The position numbers and the translations under genes were made by a program. Under the pieces are notes generated by a model that was not told where the DNA came from, ran no database searches, and worked only from the letters and a program-made list of their open reading frames with translations. From JBCCYM01 sp039190005 (GTDB taxonomy: Bacteria; Pseudomonadota; Gammaproteobacteria; UBA12402), in NCBI GenBank assembly GCA_039190005.1, contig JBCCYM010000054.1, positions 1 through 12,502 on the forward strand: DNA of 12,502 bases. Direction: 5' to 3'. Shown here in pieces: positions 1 to 6,029 of the stretch (position 1 is the first letter of the stretch; the number at the start of each line of letters is the position of its first letter).

Positions 1-10
1 ACTGTTTTAC

Positions 11-46
11 ATCTACAATAGTAGAAATTTAATAGGTCTTTTAGAC
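11..46 (-). repeat. Inverted full-length type V-A CRISPR repeat, head to head with the array
   Basis: This 36-bp block is the exact reverse complement of the array repeat at 66-101. Read on the minus strand it ends in the Cas12a handle (AATTTCTAC, four-base loop TATT, GTAGAT). Any spacer it served would lie to the left, of which only positions 1-10 are visible. The 19 bp at 47-65 sit between the 5' ends of two divergent repeats, so they are not a normal spacer, because a Cas12a guide lies 3' of its repeat. The block may be the first unit of a second, divergent array, a rearrangement scar or an assembly join. Confidence 0.85.
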
Positions 47-65
47 AGGTAACGACAATAAAATT

Positions 66-345
66 GTCTAAAAGACCTATTAAATTTCTACTATTGTAGA
101 TGTGTGGGGATTGACGATTATGTGACAGTCTAAAAGACCTATTAAATTTCTACTATTGTAGATTATAATCGCATTACAGATAATCATTCGTCTAAAAGAC
201 CTGTTAAATTTCTACTATTGTAGATATCATGACAATGACAATCCTTGGCTATGGTCTAAAAAACCTGTTAAATTTTTACTATTGTAGATTAGCAAAGCAG
301 GCTTTTACCCATCAGGTCTAAAAGACCCGCTAAATTTCCACACTC
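66..345 (+). CRISPR. Type V-A (Cas12a) CRISPR array, four spacers, decayed 3' end
   Basis: Repeats of 36 bp lie at 66-101, 128-163, 190-225 and 254-289, with a degenerate terminal repeat from 316 to about 345. Spacers are 102-127 (26 bp), 164-189 (26), 226-253 (28) and 290-315 (26). Every intact repeat ends in the hallmark Cas12a pseudoknot handle, with stem TCTAC/GTAGA and loop TATT. The repeat also begins with a small hairpin, GTCT-AAA-AGAC. The first two repeats are identical, the third has one change, and the fourth has more, including TTTCTACT to TTTTTACT. The last keeps its 5' half but loses the handle after AAATTTC. Such decay normally marks the leader-distal end, so the leader side is left. 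No cas gene is visible, and 346-464 holds no recognisable feature. Confidence 0.95.
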
Positions 346-464
346 CCTGGAATGTTGTAATGTGATGTGAAAAATTACTGTATTTAACTAACTTTGGGTA
401 AACTTAGAATGATTCCTTAGAGCAGGTATGAATTCTGTTAAACCATCAGCCCTGATATAAAATT

Positions 465-827
465 TCAATATTCACTATACTTTTTAGCCATGCCTTTAAC
501 TTTAATTGCCGGATACTTCCGCTCATTCAACTTCATTTTAGCACTAATAGCGTCTTCAATATCAATATCCAATTTTTTTATAATGCGGAAAAGATATATA
601 AAAACATCAGCCAGTTCATGTGCTATTTTTTCTTTAAATGTTGTTTCTCTGAGTTGTTGCTTGATTTCATCATCATTTAACCATTGAAAAATCTCTAACA
701 ATTCACCGGATTCAATCGCCGCGGAAATGGCGAGATTTTTTAAGGTATGAAATTGTTGCCAGTCTCTTTCCGTATCAAATTTGTCAATTAAGGAAAGAAT
801 ATGTTCAGTATTAATAGTTTTTTTCAT
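465..827 (-). CDS. MazG-like / RS21-C6-type nucleotide pyrophosphohydrolase
   Basis: This is a 120-residue all-alpha NTP pyrophosphohydrolase of the MazG superfamily, closest by eye to the RS21-C6/dCTPase-like group. Such enzymes hydrolyse (d)NTPs to monophosphate and pyrophosphate in the cytosol, using Mg2+ held by acidic residues. The metal-binding ExxE (E39-E42, with E45 next) and ExxD (E71-D74) motifs are visible, as is the family's late K-x3-N-x-R-x-Y-P signature (K97 to P106). The chosen ATG at 827 has GGAAAA upstream at suitable spacing. A GTG at 830, sharing a base with the lipB TAG, is the alternative and adds one residue. The gene is the last of the lipA-lipB operon and probably translationally coupled. 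The precise substrate cannot be read from the sequence. A link to lipoate synthesis is not implied. Confidence 0.85.
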   Translation of the reverse strand: MKKTINTEHILSLIDKFDTERDWQQFHTLKNLAISAAIESGELLEIFQWLNDDEIKQQLRETTFKEKIAHELADVFIYLFRIIKKLDIDIEDAISAKMKLNERKYPAIKVKGMAKKYSEY

Positions 828-829
828 CA

Positions 830-1456
830 CTAGTTTTCCATTTTCTTAATAATATATTGCCTAAGCTGCGCTCCAATGGTATCAACATCACTATCACAAC
901 CAAGATCAGCCAGTTGAGTGACACCAAGATTCTTTATCCCACAGGGATTAATCCAAGTAAAAGGCTGTAAATCCATATTTACATTTAAACTCAAGCCATG
1001 ATAGCTGCGTCCTTTGTGAATATGGATGCCCAATGACGCAATTTTTTTATGATCAACATACACGCCAGGCTGTTTGTTGATCAGATGACCTGTAATATTA
1101 TATTGCGCCAGCAAAGCAATCACGGATTGTTCGATGACATCAAGAAGTTGGCGTATATTCATGTGACGGCGATGTAAATCCAGCAAAAAATAGACCACCA
1201 GCTGGCCTGGCGCGTGATAAGTAATTTGACCGCCGCGGTCACTTTGGATAATGGGAATATCGCTTTTTTTCAAAATATGCTCGGCTTTGCCGGCTTTACC
1301 TTGTGTGAATACTGGATAGTGTTGTAATAACCATAATTCATCACTCGTGTCATGGTCGCGATGATGGGTGAAGTCACGCATGGCTTGATAGGTTTTGTCA
1401 TAATCACAAAAACCAAGATGACGTGTTAATAACCGGGTATTAACCGAGTCCGACAT
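830..1456 (-). CDS. lipB: Octanoyl-[ACP]:protein N-octanoyltransferase LipB
   Basis: LipB moves the octanoyl group from acyl carrier protein to a lysine on lipoyl domains (2-oxoacid dehydrogenases, GcvH), the first step of cytosolic lipoate synthesis. The 208 residues match the usual family length. Visible motifs are RGGQITYH (74-81), the catalytic lysine in KIASLGIHI (K138) and the acyl-accepting cysteine in NPCG (C172), followed by the late GVTQL. The usual HGPGQ reads HAPGQ (A82). The start at 1456 lies inside the end of lipA, a 17-nt overlap, with GGA about nine bases upstream. A longer reading from 1579 would add 41 residues that are out-of-frame lipA sequence, so it was refused. The gene is translated from the lipA promoter and coupled to it. 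The call is secure. Confidence 0.96.
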   Translation of the reverse strand: MSDSVNTRLLTRHLGFCDYDKTYQAMRDFTHHRDHDTSDELWLLQHYPVFTQGKAGKAEHILKKSDIPIIQSDRGGQITYHAPGQLVVYFLLDLHRRHMNIRQLLDVIEQSVIALLAQYNITGHLINKQPGVYVDHKKIASLGIHIHKGRSYHGLSLNVNMDLQPFTWINPCGIKNLGVTQLADLGCDSDVDTIGAQLRQYIIKKMEN

Positions 1457-2417
1457 TATTTTTTTCCAATGCTTTTTCAGCACGGTAACTTGAGCGTACA
1501 AATGGACCGGAGACAACTTCGAGAAATCCTTTCGCCAGTCCTTGCTCACGGTAATCATTGAATTCCGCCGGCGTAACATAACGCTCTACCGGTAAGTGAT
1601 TCAGCGTAGGGCGCAGATATTGTCCTAACGTGACAATATCAACACCAATAGCTCTCAAATCATCCATCGTCTGTAAAATTTCATCTTCGGTTTCGCCCAA
1701 ACCAAGCATTAAACTTGTTTTGGTTAATACTTTGGGACGTATTTTTTTAGCGTAAGCTAATACCTTGAGTGTTTGTTCATAACTGGCTCGGGGATCGCGT
1801 ACCGGATGGGTTAAGCGTTTTACCGTTTCAATGTTCTGCGCGAAAACTTCAAGACCGGTATCAATAATTGTTTTAACCGCCGCTTCCGATCCTTGAAAAT
1901 CCGGTGTGAGTGCTTCAACCGCGGTTTGCGGTGATGCTTGTTTGATCGCCTGAATACAAGCGGCATAATGTGCGGCGCCACCATCGGCAAGGTCATCACG
2001 ATCAACTGAGGTAAGCACCACGTATTTTAATCCCATTAATACGGTCGCGTTAGCGGCGTGTTGTGGTTCTTCCTGGTCTAACCAGCCTTTGGGATTGCCG
2101 GTGTCAACCGCGCAGAAACGACAGGCTCGGGTGCATACGGAACCCATTAACATCAGTGTCGCCGTGCCGGCGCTCCAGCACTCGCTGATGTTAGGACACT
2201 TGGCCTCTTCACAAACCGTACTCAGTTTATTTTCATTGACAATTTGTTTTACCGATTGATATTTGGGATGGTTATCAATTTTGATTTTTAACCAATCCGG
2301 TTTTTTTTTGGCGGGTATGAGCGGTTTTTTTGATTGTTTTATACCGTCTTTAATAATAGCAATACCTTGGGTATTGATGGTTTTGCTGCCGCTTTTGACG
2401 ATATAATGAGTTTGCAT
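1440..2417 (-). CDS. lipA: Lipoyl synthase LipA (radical SAM)
   Basis: LipA inserts two sulfur atoms at C6 and C8 of protein-bound octanoyl groups, completing lipoate on its target domains in the cytosol. The 325-residue protein shows both iron-sulfur sites. The auxiliary cluster is C69, C74 and C80 (CEEAKCPNISEC). The radical-SAM cluster is C95, C99 and C102 (CTRACRFC). The C-terminal RSSY (308-311) supplies the conserved serine ligand of the sacrificed auxiliary cluster. The ATG at 2417 places the first cysteine where it sits in well-studied homologues, so the start is credible, although the Shine-Dalgarno is poor. It is first in the operon lipA-lipB-MazG-like, is transcribed from the promoter at 2449-2476, and overlaps lipB by 17 nt. 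Nothing in the sequence suggests lost function. Confidence 0.97.
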   Translation of the reverse strand: MQTHYIVKSGSKTINTQGIAIIKDGIKQSKKPLIPAKKKPDWLKIKIDNHPKYQSVKQIVNENKLSTVCEEAKCPNISECWSAGTATLMLMGSVCTRACRFCAVDTGNPKGWLDQEEPQHAANATVLMGLKYVVLTSVDRDDLADGGAAHYAACIQAIKQASPQTAVEALTPDFQGSEAAVKTIIDTGLEVFAQNIETVKRLTHPVRDPRASYEQTLKVLAYAKKIRPKVLTKTSLMLGLGETEDEILQTMDDLRAIGVDIVTLGQYLRPTLNHLPVERYVTPAEFNDYREQGLAKGFLEVVSGPFVRSSYRAEKALEKNNVGLG

Positions 2418-2448
2418 AATTGACTATAATACCGAATTTAAATGAATT

Positions 2449-2476
2449 TTTATAGTTTTTCCGCATATTTTATCAA
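2449..2476 (-). promoter_or_regulatory. Probable sigma70 promoter of the lipA operon
   Basis: On the minus strand, TTGATA (2476-2471) and TATAAA (2454-2449) are separated by 16 bp; each matches consensus at five of six positions. The predicted start is near 2442, giving a leader of about 24 nt before the lipA ATG. A TATTAT closer to the ATG (2431-2426) would leave almost no leader and has no matching -35. Confidence 0.6.
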
Positions 2477-2490
2477 GATAAGCATGGATT

Positions 2491-2518
2491 TTTACCCTTG
2501 TTTTTGTTTAAATATGAC
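2491..2518 (+). promoter_or_regulatory. Weak candidate promoter for tRNA-Leu (and possibly tig)
   Basis: TTTACC (2491-2496) and TATGAC (2513-2518) are 16 bp apart and match consensus at four of six positions each. The predicted start falls just before the mature tRNA 5' end at 2527. The intergenic segment is AT-rich, so chance matches are easy. No better pair was seen between lipA and the tRNA. Confidence 0.3.
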
Positions 2519-2526
2519 ATTCTTAA

Positions 2527-2611
<85 letters not shown>

Positions 2612-2639
2612 GAATATAGTAGAATTAGAGAGGTTATTT

Positions 2640-3899
2640 ATGCAGGTTTCGGTAGAAGTGTTGGAAGGTTTGTCGCGTCGGTTAACGGTTGAAGTGCCGC
2701 AATCCACACTGAAGGAAGCTTATGATAAGCGGATTAAGAAAATTGCTAAAGAGGTGAAATTAAAAGGCTTCAGACCAGGTAAAGTGCCAATGCGTGTGGT
2801 AGAACAACGTTATGGACAAAGCGCTTGGCAGGAAATAAGCGGTGAAGCTATCCAAAATTCATTGTATCAAGCCTTAAGCGAAAATAAGTTACGACCCGCT
2901 GTTACGCCGAGCATTAAAGAATTAAACGCTGATTTTGGTCAAGCGATGAAATTTGTCGCCGAAGTTGAAGTTTTGCCGGAAATCAAACTGCAATCACTTG
3001 AAGGGGTTGAAGTCGAGACAGTTACCGCTGATTTAGATGAACAAGACATTAATGAGGCCATTGAGAATTTACGTCAACGCAATCCGCTTTGGCATGAGGT
3101 TGATCGCGCCACGCAAAAAGAAGATCGCGTTCAGGTCACATTTACTGGTTTTAAAGATGGCAAAGCGGTTGAGCAAAGCGCTGTGGAAAAAATGCATTTG
3201 GTGCTCGGGCAGGGTAGAATGCCGGTTGAATTTGAACAGGCTTTGGAAGGTAGCAAAGCCGGCGACGAAAAAGAAATCGCGGTGGATTATCCTGAAAACC
3301 ATCAAAACAAATTGATTGCCGGTCAGCATATTGTGTTTAATGTCACCATACATAAGGTCGAAGCATCGGAATTGCCTGAAGTCAATGATGTTTTTGTTGA
3401 AAAGTTTGACATCAAAGGCGGCGTGGAAGCTTTGAAAAAAGAAGTGGAACAAGGGCTGCGCGCTCAAATGAATGGTTTGATGAAAAATGTTAATAAACAA
3501 CAGGTTATAAATAAGTTTTTTGAAATCAATCAAAATATTGAACTGCCGCAAGGTTTAATAAAAAGCGAAGTTGACAACCTACGTCGCGCGAATGGCAAGG
3601 ATGATGCCGATGTTGAAGATGAAGCAAAGAAAAAAGTCGCCTTGGGCTTAATTATTGGCGAATACGCCAGTAAAAATAATATACAGGTTAAGCCTGCGCG
3701 CGTGCGTCAACTTGTTGAAGCTATGGCAAGTAATTATCCAAATCCACAGGAGTTAGTCGCTTGGTATTATGCCGATAAAAAGCGTCTAGCCTCATTGGAG
3801 TGGATTGCTTTGGAAGAACAAGTGGCGGAGAAGTTGCTGGAATCCGCGACGCCGCAAGAGAAAAAAATGAGCTTTGCTGAGCTGAAAGAACAACAATAG
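2640..3899 (+). CDS. tig: Trigger factor, ribosome-associated chaperone
   Basis: Trigger factor docks at the ribosome exit tunnel through protein L23 and shields nascent chains. It also has peptidyl-prolyl isomerase activity. At 419 residues it is slightly shorter than the best-known homologue (432). The N-terminal ribosome-binding domain carries the signature GFRPGKVP (43-50). The FKBP-like isomerase domain spans about 161-240, from EDRVQVTFTG through the GQGRMP loop to VFNVTIHKVEASELPE. The remaining helical C-terminal part is the chaperone cradle. The start at 2640 has AGAGAGG at good distance. It heads the block with clpP, clpX and lon, but a repeat insertion (3905-3969) and a candidate promoter separate it from clpP, so clpPX may be transcribed independently. 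Confidence 0.97.
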   Translation: MQVSVEVLEGLSRRLTVEVPQSTLKEAYDKRIKKIAKEVKLKGFRPGKVPMRVVEQRYGQSAWQEISGEAIQNSLYQALSENKLRPAVTPSIKELNADFGQAMKFVAEVEVLPEIKLQSLEGVEVETVTADLDEQDINEAIENLRQRNPLWHEVDRATQKEDRVQVTFTGFKDGKAVEQSAVEKMHLVLGQGRMPVEFEQALEGSKAGDEKEIAVDYPENHQNKLIAGQHIVFNVTIHKVEASELPEVNDVFVEKFDIKGGVEALKKEVEQGLRAQMNGLMKNVNKQQVINKFFEINQNIELPQGLIKSEVDNLRRANGKDDADVEDEAKKKVALGLIIGEYASKNNIQVKPARVRQLVEAMASNYPNPQELVAWYYADKKRLASLEWIALEEQVAEKLLESATPQEKKMSFAELKEQQ

Positions 3900-3904
3900 G
3901 GTAT

Positions 3905-3969
3905 CCTTCGACCCTTCGACCCTTCGACAAGCTCAGGGCAAGCAAGCTTAGGGCAAGCAGGTTCAGGGG
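3905..3969 (+). repeat. Intergenic CTTCGACAAGCTCAG-family repeat with three octamers
   Basis: Three perfect tandem octamers CCTTCGAC (3905-3928) run into AAGCTCAGGGCAAGCA, followed by two degenerate relatives of the CTCAGGGCAAGCAGG part. The same core recurs at 8463-8739, 11438-11709 and 12348-12400. CCCT and AGGG flank the core as an imperfect inverted repeat, and CTT-CGAC-AAG can form a small hairpin. The element starts five bases after the tig stop codon and occupies the tig-clpP gap. Confidence 0.85.
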
Positions 3970-4026
3970 AGGCGCTTTTCGGTAGACGGGATCAGGGTAC
4001 AATCTGAGAAAGTGTGCGGCGATGCG

Positions 4027-4056
4027 TTGCATCTTTAAACATAATAATTATATAAT
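4027..4056 (+). promoter_or_regulatory. Candidate clpP promoter with a perfect -10
   Basis: A perfect TATAAT (4051-4056) has a TTGCAT at 4027-4032, 18 bp upstream, matching consensus only in TTG. The predicted start is near 4063, leaving a leader of just a few bases before the clpP ATG at 4067. An upstream alternative is TACAAT (3998-4003) with a poor -35. No heat-shock (sigma32) consensus was seen. Confidence 0.4.
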
Positions 4057-4066
4057 GGTAGCAGAT

Positions 4067-4696
4067 ATGAATGATCAATTACTAAAAAACAGCTTAGTCC
4101 CCATTGTCATTGAGCAGAGCGCCCGTGGTGAGCGTTCTTATGATATTTATTCGCGTCTGTTAAAAGATCGTATTATTTTTCTGGTGGGTCAAGTTGAGGA
4201 TAATATGGCAAACCTCATTACCGCTCAACTTTTATTTCTTGAATCAGAAAATCCGGATAAAGATATTTATCTGTATATTAATTCACCTGGTGGTTCGGTG
4301 ACAGCGGGCATGGCGATTTATGATACAATGCAATTTATCAAACCGGCCGTCAGTACGATTTGTACCGGACAGGCTTGTAGCATGGGCGCGGTGTTGTTAG
4401 CGGGTGGCGAAAAAGGTAAGCGGCATTGTTTGCCTAATTCTCGCATTATGATTCATCAGCCTTTGGGTGGTTTTCAAGGGCAAGCTTCTGATATTGAAAT
4501 ACACGCGAAAGAAATTCTTTTTATCCGTGAGCGTCTTAATCAGATTTTATCTACCCATACAGGGCAGAATATTGATAAGGTGAGACAAGATACCGATCGG
4601 GATAATTTTATGAACGCGGATCAAGCGCAGCAATATGGTATTGTTGATGAAGTGTTTTATCACCGTCAACCAAAACCTGTGATTAAAAAGGACTGA
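4067..4696 (+). CDS. clpP: ATP-dependent Clp protease proteolytic subunit ClpP
   Basis: ClpP is the serine peptidase that forms a double-heptamer barrel and degrades substrates fed in by ClpX or another Clp ATPase. From the ATG at 4067 it is 209 residues, the normal length. The triad is S105 in GQACSMGA, H130 in MIHQPLGG and D179 in the DTDRDNF stretch. The oxyanion-hole region INSPGGSVTAG (71-81) is intact. The residue before the nucleophile is Cys (C104), where Ala is usual. Earlier in-frame ATGs at 4022 and 4055 lack a ribosome site and precede or overlap the candidate -10, so 4067 was chosen; the few N-terminal residues before LVPIVIEQ would be a short propeptide. clpX follows after 28 nt, so the two are probably co-transcribed. 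Confidence 0.96.
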   Translation: MNDQLLKNSLVPIVIEQSARGERSYDIYSRLLKDRIIFLVGQVEDNMANLITAQLLFLESENPDKDIYLYINSPGGSVTAGMAIYDTMQFIKPAVSTICTGQACSMGAVLLAGGEKGKRHCLPNSRIMIHQPLGGFQGQASDIEIHAKEILFIRERLNQILSTHTGQNIDKVRQDTDRDNFMNADQAQQYGIVDEVFYHRQPKPVIKKD

Positions 4697-4724
4697 TAAA
4701 ATAAAATAAGATGAGAGTTTAACA

Positions 4725-5990
4725 ATGGTCAAGAAAAATAATCACGATTTAGCACGCTGTTCTTTTTGTGGTAAAGGTAAAGATGAAGTCAAAAATCTGA
4801 TTGCCGGCGCCGCTTCAGTGTTTGTTTGTAATGAATGTGTTACGCTTTGCAATAATCTTATTGAAAAAGAAAATCAAAAAACTGAGAAACAATTTCTCAA
4901 CGCGCCACCTAAACCGGTCGAGATTAAAACCGCTTTAGACGAATATGTCATCGGTCAAGATGAGGCGAAAAAAACATTGTCAGTCGCCGTCTACAATCAT
5001 TACAAGCGTTTGGGTGAGCATCCTGAAAACGAATTTACGGATGTTGAATTAGCAAAGAGTAATATTTTATTGATTGGACCAACAGGTTCTGGTAAAACAT
5101 TATTAGCGCAGACATTGGCGCGTATTTTAGATGTACCCCTGGCAATTGCCGACGCGACAACACTGACTGAAGCAGGCTATGTTGGCGATGATGTTGAAAA
5201 TATTATTCAGAAGTTGTTGCAGCATTGTGATTACAATGTCAAAAAAGCGGAAACGGGTATCATCTATGTTGATGAAATTGATAAAGTGGCGCGTAAATCT
5301 GAAAACCCATCCATCACCCGTGATGTCTCCGGCGAAGGGGTTCAACAGGCGTTATTAAAATTAGTCGAAGGAACCGTCGCTTCTGTGCCACCTCAGGGTG
5401 GTCGTAAACATCCTCAACAAGAGCTGCTGCATGTTGATACCAGCAATATTTTATTCATTGTTGGTGGCGCCTTTGCTGGATTGGAAAAAATTATCCAGCA
5501 ACGCACCGAAAAATCAGCCATTGGTTTTGCCGCTGAGATCCATAGCAAAGAAGATCAAAGCAATATCAATGACATGTTCAATCAGGTGCAACCCAAGGAT
5601 TTAATGAAATATGGTTTAATTCCTGAATTGATTGGTCGATTTCCTGTGGCGGTTTCGCTGGATGAATTATCGGAAGATGGGTTGGTAAAAGTGTTGACTG
5701 AGCCAAAAAACGCGGTTATCAAACAGTATAAAAAATTATTCGCGATGGAAAATATTGATCTTGAATTTGAAGAGAAGGCTTTGTTCGCCATTGCCAAAAA
5801 AACAAAAGAATTACAAACTGGCGCCAGAGGATTGCGTTCAATTATCGAAGATAAATTGCTTGATTTAATGTATCATTTACCTTCTGATAAAAATGTGAAG
5901 AAAGTTGTTATTAATGAAAAAGTAATTACAGATGATCATAAACCATTGTTGGTTTATAAACATCACATTAAACATTCTGAAGCAAGTTAG
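4725..5990 (+). CDS. clpX: Clp protease ATP-binding subunit ClpX
   Basis: ClpX is the AAA+ hexameric unfoldase that recognises degradation tags and threads proteins into ClpP. The 421-residue protein begins with the zinc-binding domain (C12, C15, C35, C38). The AAA+ module has Walker A GPTGSGKT (118-125), Walker B IIYVDEID (179-186), pore-1 loop GYVG (151-154), RKH loop (R227-H229) and sensor-2 GARGLR (366-371). The ClpP-docking tripeptide IGF is present (266-268), showing that it pairs with a ClpP. GATGAGAG upstream of the start provides a plausible ribosome site. It lies 28 nt after clpP and 39 nt before lon. All functional motifs are intact. Confidence 0.98.
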   Translation: MVKKNNHDLARCSFCGKGKDEVKNLIAGAASVFVCNECVTLCNNLIEKENQKTEKQFLNAPPKPVEIKTALDEYVIGQDEAKKTLSVAVYNHYKRLGEHPENEFTDVELAKSNILLIGPTGSGKTLLAQTLARILDVPLAIADATTLTEAGYVGDDVENIIQKLLQHCDYNVKKAETGIIYVDEIDKVARKSENPSITRDVSGEGVQQALLKLVEGTVASVPPQGGRKHPQQELLHVDTSNILFIVGGAFAGLEKIIQQRTEKSAIGFAAEIHSKEDQSNINDMFNQVQPKDLMKYGLIPELIGRFPVAVSLDELSEDGLVKVLTEPKNAVIKQYKKLFAMENIDLEFEEKALFAIAKKTKELQTGARGLRSIIEDKLLDLMYHLPSDKNVKKVVINEKVITDDHKPLLVYKHHIKHSEAS

Positions 5991-6029
5991 ATGTGATAAA
6001 CGTATCGAATTTTTATAGGGTTTCCAAGC

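Noticed and set aside
47..65. 19-bp segment between the two head-to-head repeats as a spacer
   Set aside because: It lies at the 5' side of both repeats and is shorter than the other spacers, so Cas12a could not use it as a guide.
828..830. GTG start for the MazG-like gene
   Set aside because: The adjacent ATG at 827 has better ribosome-site spacing. The difference is a single residue.
1457..1579. N-terminal extension of LipB from an upstream start
   Set aside because: The extra 41 residues are lipA sequence in another frame. The ATG at 1456 has a ribosome site and gives the family length.
3721..4032. Minus-strand reading frame across the tig end and repeat
   Set aside because: It is made of repeat DNA plus the antisense of tig and clpP upstream sequence, with no protein-like composition.
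5927..5942. Partial match of spacer 164-189 to the end of clpX (ATTACAGAT-ATCAT region)
   Set aside because: Only about 14 of 15 central bases agree and the seed-side part of the spacer differs, so it is not a credible self-target.
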